Assembly: GCF_000971115.1 (NCBI RefSeq)
Contig: NZ_BBLV01000009.1
Span: 24,432 to 88,431 of the forward strand
DNA length: 64,000 nt
Source of the DNA: Demequina gelatinilytica
Lineage (GTDB): Bacteria > Actinomycetota > Actinomycetes > Actinomycetales > Demequinaceae
Direction of reading: 5' to 3'
The notes beneath the pieces were generated by a model that did not search any database, had not been told where the DNA came from, and saw only the letters and a list, made by a program, of their open reading frames with translations. The position numbers were made by a program, and so were the translations under genes. Below are positions 40,665-50,196 of the stretch, in pieces (position 1 is the first letter of the stretch; the number at the start of each line of letters is the position of its first letter).

Positions 40665-41372
40665 ATGGGTGTCCTGGACCGCTTCGAGCGCGGCGTCGAG
40701 AACGTGATGCAGAACGCCTTCGCGCGCACGTTCAAGGCCGGGGTCAAGCCGGTCGAGCTGGCCGCCGCGGTCAAGCGCGAGTGCGACGCCCGCGCGGCCG
40801 TGGTCGACCGCGGCCGCACCGTCGCCCCCAACGAGTACGTCATCGCGCTCGCCCCCGCGGACAAGGACACCGTCGACCAGTGGGGCGAGGACGCGCTGCG
40901 CCATGAGCTCGCCGACTCGCTGCACAGCCACGCGGAGCGCCAGCGCTACTCCTTCGTCGGGTCCGTCGAGGTGACCTTCGAGGTCGACGAGTCGCTCGCG
41001 ACGGGCCGCTACGCCGTGGTCTCGCGCACCACGCGCGGTCCCGTGGCCCCCGTGACCGGGTCGAACCCGAGCTCGCGCTACCCCCTGCTCGACATCGACG
41101 GCGTCCGCTACTACCTCACCGGCGACTCGACCACCCTGGGCCGCGGCACCGAGTCCGACATCGTGGTGGACGACACCGGGGTGAGCCGGCGGCATGTGCG
41201 CCTCGAGGTCACCGACCACGGGACCATCCTCACCGACCTGGGATCCACCAACGGCACGTTCGTCGAGGACCAGCGCGTCGGCGAGGCGACGCTGCTCGAC
41301 GGCAACGCGATCACGATCGGGCGCACCACCATCATGTACTGGGACGCGGTCTCCGGGGACGAGGACCTCTGA
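40665..41372 (+). CDS. fhaA: FHA-domain protein FhaA (DUF3662 plus FHA)
   Basis: A 235-residue cytoplasmic phosphothreonine reader. The N-terminal DUF3662 domain (1-120, GVLDRFERGVENVMQNAFAR) is joined by a short linker to an FHA domain (about 150-230) with the binding residues in LGRGTESDIVV, SRRHVRLE and GSTNGTFV. In mycobacteria FhaA binds phosphorylated MviN and links PknB to cell-wall synthesis. First gene of the fhaA-to-pknB operon; one base separates it from fhaB. Confidence 0.93.
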   Translation: MGVLDRFERGVENVMQNAFARTFKAGVKPVELAAAVKRECDARAAVVDRGRTVAPNEYVIALAPADKDTVDQWGEDALRHELADSLHSHAERQRYSFVGSVEVTFEVDESLATGRYAVVSRTTRGPVAPVTGSNPSSRYPLLDIDGVRYYLTGDSTTLGRGTESDIVVDDTGVSRRHVRLEVTDHGTILTDLGSTNGTFVEDQRVGEATLLDGNAITIGRTTIMYWDAVSGDEDL

Positions 41373-41373
41373 C

Positions 41374-41895
41374 GTGAGCCAGCTCTCGATCACCCTGCTG
41401 CGCATGGGCTTCCTGGTGCTGCTGTGGGCGCTCGTGCTGTCGGCGATCGCGGTGCTGCGCGCGGACCTCTACGGCACGCGCGTCACCGCGCGCGGTCGCG
41501 GACGCGAGTCCCGCCGGGATGCCGAGGCCCGCGCGGAGAAGACCGCGTCCCCGAGCCGCGCCGCGACGGGCATCCGGACGGGCTCCATCTCGACGCGCGA
41601 GCCCTCGGCCGGCCACCTGGCCGTCACCGGCGGGCCGCTCAAGGGCACCACCATCCCGCTCGGCGGCGCGCCGATCCTGGTGGGGCGCGCGAGCACGTGC
41701 ACGCTCGTGATCGACGACGACTACTGCTCCGCCAAGCACTGCCGGATCTATCTCGAGGGGGATCGCTGGATGGTCGAGGACCTGGGCTCCACGAACGGCA
41801 CCTTCCTGGGCAACCAGAAGGTCACCGACCCGGTGCCGTTCCGCACCGGCGACGTGGTGCGCATCGGCGCGACGGCCCTGGAGCTGCGCGGCTGA
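41374..41895 (+). CDS. fhaB: Membrane-anchored FHA-domain protein FhaB (FipA)
   Basis: A 173-residue protein with one N-terminal membrane helix (about 6-27), a basic linker, and a C-terminal FHA domain (about 92-170; VGRASTCTLVID, SAKHCRIYL, GSTNGTFLG). Mycobacterial FhaB/FipA connects FtsZ and FtsQ through PknA phosphorylation. GTG start 41374. Stop overlaps pstP by one base. Confidence 0.92.
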   Translation: MSQLSITLLRMGFLVLLWALVLSAIAVLRADLYGTRVTARGRGRESRRDAEARAEKTASPSRAATGIRTGSISTREPSAGHLAVTGGPLKGTTIPLGGAPILVGRASTCTLVIDDDYCSAKHCRIYLEGDRWMVEDLGSTNGTFLGNQKVTDPVPFRTGDVVRIGATALELRG

Positions 41896-43094
41896 TGTAC
41901 CTGGGCATCCATTTCGCGGCGCGGTCCGATGTCGGCCTCGTGCGCGCCAACAACCAGGACTCGGGCTTCGCCGGGCCGCACCTGCTCGCCGTCGCGGACG
42001 GCATGGGCGGCGCCGCCGGCGGCGACATCGCATCGTCCATCGCGATCGCGCGGCTCGCCGCGCTGGAGGGCGAGGCGCACGGCCCGGACGATGCCCTCGA
42101 CGAGCTCAAGACCGCCATCTCCGATGCGCATGCCCAGATCGTGGAGCGCGCACGGAACGATCCGGAGCTCTCGGGCCTGGGCACCACCGTCACCGCTCTG
42201 CTGCGCTCCGGCTCGACGCTGTCGATGGCGCACATCGGCGACTCCCGCGCGTACCTGCTGCGCGGCGGCGACCTCGAGCAGGTGACCACGGACCACTCGT
42301 TCGTGCAGCACCTGGTCGACACGGGCCGCCTCTCGGTCGCGGACGCCGAGCACCACCCCAAGCGTTCGATGCTGCTGCGCGTGCTCGGTGACATCGATGC
42401 GGATGTGCCGGTCGACATCTCGGTGCGCGAGACGCACCCCGGGGACCGCTGGCTCCTGTGCTCCGACGGCCTGTCCGGCGTGGTGAGCAAGGACACGATG
42501 CGCACCACCATGCTCGAGGTCGAGGACCCCGGCGACTGTGCGGACGCGCTCGTCGGGCTCGCCCTCTCCGCGGGCGCCCCGGACAACGTCACGTGCATCA
42601 TCGGAGACATCGTCGACATCGACACCGCGCCCGACGGCGTGGGCCCGTCGACCACGTCCCAGATCGTCGGATCCGCGGCCCGCGACCGACGCAAGCCCTC
42701 CGCTGGCGGCGACTCCCCCGCGGGCAAGGCCGCGCGCCTCGCCACGCGCGAGGAGCCGGACGACGACGACGAGCCCTCGCGCGACCGCTGGTCCCGCCTG
42801 CGCCCCTGGATCCTGCCCGTCGTCGCGCTGCTCGTGATCGCGGGCGCCGCGTGGGGCGGCTACTGGTGGTCGCAGCAGCAGTACTACGTGGGCGAGAGCG
42901 AGGGCTTCGTCACGGTGTACCGCGGCATCCCCGAGTCGGTCGGCACCGTGTCGCTCTCGCATGTGGTCGAGCAGACGGGCGTGCCGCTCGACGAGCTCGA
43001 GCCCTACCAGCGCGAACGTGTGCTCGACGCCATCCGGGTGCGCAGCCTGGACGAGGCCGCCGAGGTGGTGCTCGGGCTCGAGACGGGCGCATAG
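41895..43094 (+). CDS. pstP: PP2C-family serine/threonine phosphatase PstP
   Basis: A 399-residue phosphatase that reverses PknA/PknB. Catalytic domain 1-240 with metal-binding motifs GLVRANNQD, VADGMGGAAGG, HIGDSRAYLLR, LLCSDGLSG and DNVTCIIGD; an acidic/basic juxtamembrane linker; one membrane helix (about 305-327); and an external C-terminal part of about 70 residues. One-base overlaps on both sides (TGATG to fhaB, TAGTG to rodA). Confidence 0.95.
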   Translation: MYLGIHFAARSDVGLVRANNQDSGFAGPHLLAVADGMGGAAGGDIASSIAIARLAALEGEAHGPDDALDELKTAISDAHAQIVERARNDPELSGLGTTVTALLRSGSTLSMAHIGDSRAYLLRGGDLEQVTTDHSFVQHLVDTGRLSVADAEHHPKRSMLLRVLGDIDADVPVDISVRETHPGDRWLLCSDGLSGVVSKDTMRTTMLEVEDPGDCADALVGLALSAGAPDNVTCIIGDIVDIDTAPDGVGPSTTSQIVGSAARDRRKPSAGGDSPAGKAARLATREEPDDDDEPSRDRWSRLRPWILPVVALLVIAGAAWGGYWWSQQQYYVGESEGFVTVYRGIPESVGTVSLSHVVEQTGVPLDELEPYQRERVLDAIRVRSLDEAAEVVLGLETGA

Positions 43095-44437
43095 TGGCGA
43101 CCGTCGCGGACGTCACGGTCCGCACCGGCCGGCGGAGCGAGCTGGGCCTGCTGGGCCTCGCGGTCGCGGTCGCCGTGCTCGCGCGCGGGCTCGTCGACTA
43201 CCACGCGGACTTCCTCGAGCTCGACGAGCTCGCGCTCTACGCCGCCGCATGGTGCGGCACGGCGCTCGTCATCCATCTCGCGATCCGTCGGTGGGCACCG
43301 TTCGCGGATCCCGTGCTCGTGCCGGCGGTGCTCGCGCTCAACGGCATCGGCCTCGCCATGATCCGGCGCATCGACTTCGCGTACGCGAACCGAGGGCGCG
43401 ACACCGACTTCGGCCAGGTCCAGGAGGTCTGGACCCTCCTCGGCATCGTCCTCGCGCTGCTGGTGATCCTGCTGCTGCGCGACTACCGCCTGCTGCGCCG
43501 CTTCACCTACACCGCCGGCGTGCTGGGCCTCATCGGCCTGCTGCTTCCGCTGGTGCCCGGGCTGGGCAAGGAGATCAACGGCGCCAAGATCTGGATCTCG
43601 GTGCTCGGGCGCTCGCTCCAGCCCGCCGAGTTCGCCAAGATCGCGTTCGTCGTCTTCTTCGCCGGCTTCCTGGTCACCAACCGCGACACGCTCGCGCTGG
43701 CCGGGCCCAAGGTGCTGGGCATGCGCTTCCCCCGGCCGCGCGACATGGGTCCGCTCGCGCTCGTGTGGGTGGCGGCGATGCTCGTCCAGATCTACGAGCG
43801 CGACCTGGGCACCTCGCTGCTGCTCTTCGGCATCTTCGTGGCCATGCTCTACGTCGCGACCGAGCGCCTCAGCTGGGTGCTGGTCGGTCTCGGGATGTTC
43901 GGCTTCGGCGCCGTCCTCGCGGGCACGCTGTTCAGCCACGTCCAGGTGCGGTACACGGCATGGCTGCACGCGCTCGACCGCGAGGTGTACAGCTCGGGCA
44001 CCAGCGAGCAGCTGGTGCGCGGGCTCTTCGGGATGGCGAACGGCGGGCTGTTCGGCACCGGCCTGGGCGAGGGACGCCCCGACCTGGTGCCGTACGCGGA
44101 GTCCGACTTCATCGTGGCCTCGCTCGGCGAGGAGCTGGGCCTCACGGGGCTCATGGCCATCCTCACGCTGTACGTCATCATCGTGCAGCGCGCGATGCGG
44201 ACCGCGATCGGCACCCGCCACGGCTTCGGCAAGCTGCTCGCCGCCGGCCTGGGCTTCGCGATCGCCCTCCAGGTGTTCATCGTGGTCGGCGGCGTCACAC
44301 GCGTCATCCCGCTCACGGGGCTCACCACACCGTTCCTCGCGTACGGTGGCTCCTCCATGCTTGCGAACTGGATGATCATCGGGCTCCTGCTGCGCCTGTC
44401 CGATCAGGCGCGCAGACCCGAGGAGGTGGCCGCGTGA
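43094..44437 (+). CDS. rodA: SEDS peptidoglycan glycosyltransferase RodA/FtsW family
   Basis: A 447-residue polytopic protein with about 11 membrane helices that polymerises lipid II. SEDS signatures: LQPAEFAKIAFVVFFAGFL (about 176-194), ERDLGTSLLLFGIF (about 236-249) and the C-terminal FLAYGGSSMLANWM (about 413-426). Partner class B penicillin-binding protein follows with a four-base overlap (GTGA), forming an elongation synthase pair. Confidence 0.95.
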   Translation: MATVADVTVRTGRRSELGLLGLAVAVAVLARGLVDYHADFLELDELALYAAAWCGTALVIHLAIRRWAPFADPVLVPAVLALNGIGLAMIRRIDFAYANRGRDTDFGQVQEVWTLLGIVLALLVILLLRDYRLLRRFTYTAGVLGLIGLLLPLVPGLGKEINGAKIWISVLGRSLQPAEFAKIAFVVFFAGFLVTNRDTLALAGPKVLGMRFPRPRDMGPLALVWVAAMLVQIYERDLGTSLLLFGIFVAMLYVATERLSWVLVGLGMFGFGAVLAGTLFSHVQVRYTAWLHALDREVYSSGTSEQLVRGLFGMANGGLFGTGLGEGRPDLVPYAESDFIVASLGEELGLTGLMAILTLYVIIVQRAMRTAIGTRHGFGKLLAAGLGFAIALQVFIVVGGVTRVIPLTGLTTPFLAYGGSSMLANWMIIGLLLRLSDQARRPEEVAA

Positions 44438-45897
44438 ACGAACCCGTCCGCCGCCTCTCCGTGGTGGTCCTCGCGCTCTTCCTCACCCTCATGGTGGCCG
44501 CGTCCTACATCCAGGTCATCGCCGCGGGCGACCTCAACGCCGACGCGCGCAACGTCCGCACGCTGTACCGGGAGTACGGGACCTTCCGCGGACCCATCGT
44601 GGTCGACGGGCAGTCGGTCGTGTGGTCCAAGCCGGTCGACGACTCGTTCAACTACCAGCGCACCTACGCCGACGGCCCGCTGTACGCCGCCGCGACGGGC
44701 TACTACTCCATCGTCTACGGGCGCACCGCGATCGAGCAGACGGAGAACGACCTGCTGTCGGGCACCGCGGACTCGCTGTTCTGGACGCGCCTGTCGAACC
44801 TGGTGTCGGGCGAGACGCAGCGGGGCGCGAGCGTCGAGCTCACGCTCGACACGGAGGTCCAGCAGGCGGCCGCGAGCGCGCTCGGCGACAACGCCGGTGC
44901 CGTGGTCGCGCTCGACCCCCGCACGGGCGAGGTGCTCGCCATGGTGACCAGCCCCACCTACGACCCGTCGACGCTCGCAGGCCACAACAGCAGCGTGGTG
45001 AACGAGAACTACCAGGCGCTGCTCGCGCAGGAGGACGGTCCGCTGGTCAACCGCGCGATCGCGGGCGACCTCTACCCTCCGGGCTCGACGTTCAAGCTCA
45101 TCGTCGCGGCGGCCGCCCTCGACTCGGGCTACGACGCGGACACCGAGCTCTACGCCCCCGACGAGCTCGACCTGCCGCTGTCCTCGAACACGCTCGGCAA
45201 CTACGGCGGGGAGTCGTGCTCCGCGAACGAGCGCCAGACGCTCGCGGACTCGCTCGCGATGAGCTGCAACACGTCCTTCGCGAACCTCGGCATGCAGCTC
45301 GGCTGGAACGTGGTCGCGCGCAAGGCCGCGCAGTTCGGCTGGGGCGATCAGCTGTCGATCCCGCTCGCGGTCACCCCGTCCGTGCTTCCCGACGACCCGG
45401 ACGAGGCCCAGACCGCGATGTCCTCGATCGGCCAGTTCGACGATCGCGCGACCCCCCTCCAGATGGCCATGGTCGCCGCCGGGATCGCGAACGACGGCGT
45501 GCTCATGACCCCCTACCTGGTCGACTCGGTGCGCGATGCGAACCTGCGCCTGGTGGAGGAGAGCGAGCCCACCGAGCTCTCGACGCCCATGACGCGCGCC
45601 GACGCCGACGAGCTCACGGACATGATGGTGCAGGTGGTCGAGTCCGGCACCGGCAAGGCCGCGCAGATCGCCGGGGTCCAGGTCGCGGGGAAGACCGGTA
45701 CGGCGGAGACGGGCACCGGCGAGCGCCCGCACACCTGGTTCGTGGGCTTCGCCCCGGCCGACGACCCGGTGGTCGCGGTCGCGGTGCTCGTGGAGAACGG
45801 CGGCTCGATGCAGGGCGAGGTCACGGGCGGCAAGGTCGCCGCACCGATCGCCCGTACCGTCATGGAGGCCGCGATCGCGGCCGAGGGAGGCAGCTGA
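44434..45897 (+). CDS. pbpA: Class B penicillin-binding protein PbpA
   Basis: A 487-residue transpeptidase. N-terminal membrane anchor (about 9-30), a short pedestal, and catalytic domain from about 155 with Ser218-x-x-Lys221 (PGSTFK), Ser277-Cys-Asn279 and Lys420-Thr-Gly. Start GTG 44434. In actinobacteria it works with RodA in septal/polar growth and is regulated through PknB. It lies one base before pknA. Confidence 0.95.
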   Translation: MNEPVRRLSVVVLALFLTLMVAASYIQVIAAGDLNADARNVRTLYREYGTFRGPIVVDGQSVVWSKPVDDSFNYQRTYADGPLYAAATGYYSIVYGRTAIEQTENDLLSGTADSLFWTRLSNLVSGETQRGASVELTLDTEVQQAAASALGDNAGAVVALDPRTGEVLAMVTSPTYDPSTLAGHNSSVVNENYQALLAQEDGPLVNRAIAGDLYPPGSTFKLIVAAAALDSGYDADTELYAPDELDLPLSSNTLGNYGGESCSANERQTLADSLAMSCNTSFANLGMQLGWNVVARKAAQFGWGDQLSIPLAVTPSVLPDDPDEAQTAMSSIGQFDDRATPLQMAMVAAGIANDGVLMTPYLVDSVRDANLRLVEESEPTELSTPMTRADADELTDMMVQVVESGTGKAAQIAGVQVAGKTGTAETGTGERPHTWFVGFAPADDPVVAVAVLVENGGSMQGEVTGGKVAAPIARTVMEAAIAAEGGS

Positions 45898-45898
45898 C

Positions 45899-46855
45899 AT
45901 GGCGATCCACGCGGGGACCACCCTGGCCGGGCGGTACGTGCTCCGCTCGCTGCTCGCGGTCGGCGGCATGGGCGAGGTCTGGCGCGGCACCGACACGGAC
46001 CTGGACCGTGAGATCGCGATCAAGCTGCTCAAGGACGGCGCCGCGGAGAACGAGACGTTCCTCAAGCGCTTCCGCAACGAGGCGAAGAACGCCGCGGGCC
46101 TGCTGCACGCGAACATCGCGCAGGTCTTCGACTTCGGCGAGCACGACGGCACGCCCTACATCGTCATGGAGCTGGTCGAGGGCGAGCCGCTGTCGACCAT
46201 CCTCGAGCGCGAGCGCACCATCGACGAGGCCCGGCTGGTGACCATCCTGCGCCACACGTGCCGCGGCCTCGACGCGGCGCACGCGGCCGGCGTCATGCAT
46301 CGTGACGTCAAGCCGGGCAACCTGCTGGTCCAGGAGGGCGACCGGGTCAAGATCACGGACTTCGGCGTGAGCCGCGGCACCGATCAGACCACGCTCACCG
46401 CGACCGGCATGGTCATGGGCACCGCGCAGTACCTCGCGCCCGAGCTCGCGCTCGGCAAGCCGGCCACCCCGGCGTCCGACATCTACGCGCTCGGGATCAT
46501 CGCCTTCGAGGCCGTCGCGGGGAAGCGGCCGTTCACGGCCGCGAGCGCGGTCGACATCGCGATCGCGCAGGTCAACGAGCCGGTGCCGCCGCTGCCGGTC
46601 GGCGTGTCCCCCGCGCTCGCCGCGCTGATCCTGCGCCTGCTCGACAAGAACCCACGTCGCCGCCCGGGCTCCGCGCTCGAGCTCGACCGCATCCTCGCGG
46701 AGCTCGAGCTCGTCGAGCCGGGCTCCGGCGCGCAGGCCCCGCTCGACCTGGCGCTCCCGGCCTCGCCGCCGCGACGCGCGATGCCGCCGAGCATCGCGCC
46801 CCGCGAGTACCGGCCGCGCCCGGATGTCGAACGTCGCAGGCACAGGCCCCGGTAG
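45899..46855 (+). CDS. pknA: Serine/threonine protein kinase PknA, without membrane helix
   Basis: A 318-residue Hanks-type kinase. Gly-loop LLAVGGMGEVW (18-28), Lys42, HRD 134-136, DFG 154-156, activation-loop threonines TLTATGMVMGT (about 165-175) and APE-like APELAL. After the kinase domain (about 268) there are only about 50 Pro/Arg-rich residues and no membrane helix, whereas mycobacterial PknA is membrane-anchored; this one is probably cytosolic. Next to pknB, 44 bp upstream of it. Confidence 0.93.
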   Translation: MAIHAGTTLAGRYVLRSLLAVGGMGEVWRGTDTDLDREIAIKLLKDGAAENETFLKRFRNEAKNAAGLLHANIAQVFDFGEHDGTPYIVMELVEGEPLSTILERERTIDEARLVTILRHTCRGLDAAHAAGVMHRDVKPGNLLVQEGDRVKITDFGVSRGTDQTTLTATGMVMGTAQYLAPELALGKPATPASDIYALGIIAFEAVAGKRPFTAASAVDIAIAQVNEPVPPLPVGVSPALAALILRLLDKNPRRRPGSALELDRILAELELVEPGSGAQAPLDLALPASPPRRAMPPSIAPREYRPRPDVERRRHRPR

Positions 46856-46899
46856 ATGGAAGAATGGCCCCCAGAACGTAGGACCACGAAGGACGTTTC

Positions 46900-49044
46900 A
46901 TGAACCAAGAGCCGAAGATCCTCGCCGGTAGGTACGAGGTCGGCGACCTCATCGGCCGTGGAGGCATGGCGGAGGTGCACGTCGGCTACGACACGCGCCT
47001 GGGCCGCACCGTCGCGATCAAGATCCTCCGCGCCGACCTCGCGCGCGACCCGTCCTTCCAGACGCGCTTCCGTCGCGAGGCCCAGGCCGCCGCCGGGCTC
47101 AACCACCCCAGCATCGTCGCCGTCTACGACACGGGCGAGGACAGCATCGTCAACGCCGACGGCAACCCGCAGGCCGTGCCGTTCATCGTCATGGAGTACG
47201 TCGAGGGCCACACCGTCCGCGAGATCCTCAAGGGCGACGTCGCCGCCCCGATCGACGAGGCCGTCGAGATCACCGCGGGCGTGCTGGCCGCGCTCGACTA
47301 CTCGCACCACGCCGGGCTCGTCCACCGCGACATCAAGCCCGCGAACATCATGCTCACCCCCACGGGCGCCGTGAAGGTCATGGACTTCGGCATCGCCCGC
47401 GCGCTCGCCGACTCGGGTCAGACCATGACCCAGACGCAGGCCGTGGTGGGCACCGCCCAGTACCTGTCCCCCGAGCAGGCGCGCGGCGAGAACGTCGACG
47501 CGCGCTCGGACCTCTACTCGACCGGCTGCGTGCTCTTCGAGCTGCTCACGGGCCGCCCGCCGTTCATCGGCGACTCGCCCGTGTCCGTCGCCTACCAGCA
47601 CGTGCGCGAGCCTGCGCCGCGGCCCTCGGAGTTCGCCTCCGACGTCCCGGAGGAGCTCGACCGCGTGGTGCTGCGCGCGCTCACCAAGAACCGCGACGAG
47701 CGCTACGCGAGCGCTCAGGAGTTCCTCGCGGACCTGCGCTCCGTCATGTCGGGCGAGCCGATCTCCCCGTCCACGGGCGCGATCGCGCTCGGCTCCGCGG
47801 CGCTGGGCGCCGGCGCGGCGGGGGTCGCCGCGGCCGCGCTGAACGACGGGCCCGACTCCGGCGCGACCGAGGTCATGCCCGAGCCGACGCTGGGCGGGGA
47901 GACCGCGGTGATGCCCGGCGCCAACCCGTGGGCCACCGTCGATCAGGCGGGCGGCTTCGACCCGTCCACCACGGCCGTCGAGACGCTCGAGGAGGACGAG
48001 GAGGATCCCGCGGCCGCGCGCCGCAAGAAGATCATCCAGTGGTCCGTGCTGGGCGCCGCGGCTGCCGCGGCGATCCTGCTGATCCTGGCGCTGTGGATGA
48101 TGACGCGTGACAACGGGTCCATCGCCGAGCCCAGCCCGAGCGCCTCCGCGACCGTCAACATCCCCGACCTCGAGGGGATGACGCGGGACGAGGCCCAGGC
48201 GGAGCTGGACGAGCGCGGGCTGCTCGCGAGCTTCGACACCGAGCCGTCCGACACCATCGACGTCGACCTGGTGACACGCACCGATCCCGAGGTCGGGCGC
48301 GATGTCGAGGAGGGCTCGACCGTCACGGTCTACCTCTCGACCGGTCCCGACGTGGTCGCGGTCCCCGACGTCCGCGGCATGGCCAAGGAGGACGCGATCC
48401 AGGAGCTCGAGGACTGGGGCCTGCGCGTCGTCGCGACCGACACCGAGAACGATGCCGCGTTCGCCGCGGACTTCGCCACGCGCACGGATCCCGCCGCGGG
48501 CGAGGAGGTCGGCGCGAACTCCACGGTCACGCTGTACCTGTCCTCGGGCAAGGTCGAGCTGCCGGACCTCACCGGCAAGACCATCTCCGAGGCGCGCAAG
48601 ATCCTGGGCGACCTCAACCTCGTGGCCGACGAGTCCACCGAGGAGACCACCGACAAGGCCGAGGGCACCGTCCTGCGGCAGGACCCCGGCGCGAGCGTGG
48701 TCGAGCGCGGCTCCACCGTCTCGCTCGTGGTCGCCGAGGCGCCGTCCACGGTCGCGGTGCCGGACGTCGTGGGCAAGTCTGAGGCGGCGGGGCGCTCCGA
48801 CATCGAGAACGCTGACCTGGTGGTGGGCGACGTCACGGTCGACACCGTGCCCGACGCCTCCTTCGACGGCATCATCAAGTCGACCAACCCCAACGGCGGC
48901 ACGCAGGTGGCGCCGGGCACGGTGGTGAACATCGTGGTCGGCTGCCCCGTCACCACGGTGTCCGTCCCGGATCCGAACTTCACGCCGGATCCGGCCGACC
49001 CGGACGCCACCGCACCGATGATCGACCAGCTGCAGTGCCGGTGA
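46900..49044 (+). CDS. pknB: PASTA-domain serine/threonine kinase PknB
   Basis: A 714-residue membrane kinase that senses peptidoglycan fragments or lipid II. Kinase domain 10-275 with Lys41, HRD 142-144 and DFG 162-164; an acidic juxtamembrane stretch; one membrane helix (about 378-401); then four PASTA repeats (about 417-680) each opening with a PDL/PDV box. A short Pro/Asp-rich tail with a Cys follows. AAGGA lies before ATG 46900. A hairpin after the stop ends the operon. Confidence 0.96.
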   Translation: MNQEPKILAGRYEVGDLIGRGGMAEVHVGYDTRLGRTVAIKILRADLARDPSFQTRFRREAQAAAGLNHPSIVAVYDTGEDSIVNADGNPQAVPFIVMEYVEGHTVREILKGDVAAPIDEAVEITAGVLAALDYSHHAGLVHRDIKPANIMLTPTGAVKVMDFGIARALADSGQTMTQTQAVVGTAQYLSPEQARGENVDARSDLYSTGCVLFELLTGRPPFIGDSPVSVAYQHVREPAPRPSEFASDVPEELDRVVLRALTKNRDERYASAQEFLADLRSVMSGEPISPSTGAIALGSAALGAGAAGVAAAALNDGPDSGATEVMPEPTLGGETAVMPGANPWATVDQAGGFDPSTTAVETLEEDEEDPAAARRKKIIQWSVLGAAAAAAILLILALWMMTRDNGSIAEPSPSASATVNIPDLEGMTRDEAQAELDERGLLASFDTEPSDTIDVDLVTRTDPEVGRDVEEGSTVTVYLSTGPDVVAVPDVRGMAKEDAIQELEDWGLRVVATDTENDAAFAADFATRTDPAAGEEVGANSTVTLYLSSGKVELPDLTGKTISEARKILGDLNLVADESTEETTDKAEGTVLRQDPGASVVERGSTVSLVVAEAPSTVAVPDVVGKSEAAGRSDIENADLVVGDVTVDTVPDASFDGIIKSTNPNGGTQVAPGTVVNIVVGCPVTTVSVPDPNFTPDPADPDATAPMIDQLQCR

Positions 49045-49063
49045 TCGACCGATCGCAGTGACA

Positions 49064-49096
49064 CGGGGCCCCGCGGGAACAATCCGCGGGGCCCCG
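49064..49096 (+). terminator. Terminator after pknB
   Basis: CGGGGCCCCGCGG and its exact complement (13 bp) around a 7-nt AT-rich loop, 20 bp after the pknB stop. The crtE promoter box begins six bases beyond it. Confidence 0.85.
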
Positions 49097-49101
49097 CTGT
49101 C

Positions 49102-49107
49102 TATCCT
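49102..49107 (+). promoter_or_regulatory. -10 box for leaderless crtE transcript
   Basis: TATCCT six bases before ATG 49114, with no ribosome binding site between. It would start the carotenoid operon mRNA at the start codon. Confidence 0.5.
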
Positions 49108-49113
49108 GGCGTG

Positions 49114-50196
49114 ATGACGCCAGTGGGCACCGCCGAGCAGGTGCATGAGTTCGTGGACCAGGGGCTTCCCCTGGTCAGGGACGCGCTCGGCGCGCATGTG
49201 GCACGCGCCCAGGTGGAGCTGCCCGCCGGCGGCCCCGACTACCGCGACCTGTGGACGTCGGTAGGGGCGCTCCAGCTCGGAGGCAAGAGCCTGCGTCCGC
49301 AGCTCACGCTCGCCGGCTACGCCGGCCTGGGCGGGGACGATGCACGGGCCGTGGTGCCCGTCGCGGCGGCCATGGAGATGCTCCACACCGCGATGCTCAT
49401 CCACGACGACCTCCTCGACGGGGACGAGGTCCGGCGCGGCCGGGCCAACGTCGCGGGCACGCGGCGCGCGGCGATCGCCGCATCCGGGCTCGCCCCCGCG
49501 CAGATCGAGGCCCACGTCCAGGCCGCGGCGGTGCTGGGAGGCGACCTCGCGCTGTCCTCGGCGTACGACCTCATCGCGTGCGCGGACATCCCGGCGCACC
49601 ATCGCCTCGCATGCCTCCAGCTGGTCACGCGTGCCGTGCGCACCACCATCGGCGGCGAGCTGCGGGACATGTACGCGGACGCGCACGCGCCGGACACGGC
49701 CGAGCCGCTGGTGATCGCGGAGCTCAAGACCGCGACGTACTCGGTGGTGGTGCCGCTCCTGGCCGGCGCGCAGCTCGCGGGCGCCGACCCCACGATGGTC
49801 GCGCACCTCGAGCGGCTGGGCACCGCGCTGGGCCTCAGCTTCCAGCTGGTGGACGACGACCTCGGCGTGTTCGGCGATCCCGGCGTCACGGGCAAGTCGG
49901 TGCTGTCCGACCTTCGCGCAGGCAAGCGCACCGAGCTCCTGCGGCTGGGCCTCGAGCTCGCCGACGCCGCGGGGGCCGCCGTCCTCGCGTCCCATGTGGG
50001 CGACCCCGAGCTCGACGAGGACGGCGCGGCACGCGTGCGCCAGGTGCTCGTGTCCTGCGGTGCCCGCGAGAGGGCGCTCCGGACCGCGGACGCGCAGGCG
50101 CGCATGGCCCGGCGCATCGCCTACGAGCGCATCCCCGCGCCGCTGTCGAGCTACCTGGTCGACCTGATCGACGGCCTCGGGGAGCGGCGCTCATGA
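49114..50196 (+). CDS. crtE: Geranylgeranyl diphosphate synthase CrtE
   Basis: A 360-residue trans-prenyltransferase making GGPP from IPP and allylic diphosphates. First Asp-rich motif HDDLLDGDE (Asp98, Asp99, Asp102), second motif QLVDDDLGVFGD (about 247-258), and GGKSLRPQL near 57. A GTG directly upstream (49111) could also serve. Leads crtE-crtB-crtI-crtYe-crtYf-crtEb, all joined by four-base or similar overlaps. Confidence 0.93.
   Translation: MTPVGTAEQVHEFVDQGLPLVRDALGAHVARAQVELPAGGPDYRDLWTSVGALQLGGKSLRPQLTLAGYAGLGGDDARAVVPVAAAMEMLHTAMLIHDDLLDGDEVRRGRANVAGTRRAAIAASGLAPAQIEAHVQAAAVLGGDLALSSAYDLIACADIPAHHRLACLQLVTRAVRTTIGGELRDMYADAHAPDTAEPLVIAELKTATYSVVVPLLAGAQLAGADPTMVAHLERLGTALGLSFQLVDDDLGVFGDPGVTGKSVLSDLRAGKRTELLRLGLELADAAGAAVLASHVGDPELDEDGAARVRQVLVSCGARERALRTADAQARMARRIAYERIPAPLSSYLVDLIDGLGERRS

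Noticed and set aside
46483-49995. 1170-residue open frame antisense to pknA, pknB and crtE
   Set aside because: Arg/His/Asp-rich composition with no domain; it is the mirror of GC-rich codon bias over genes with clear kinase and prenyltransferase motifs.
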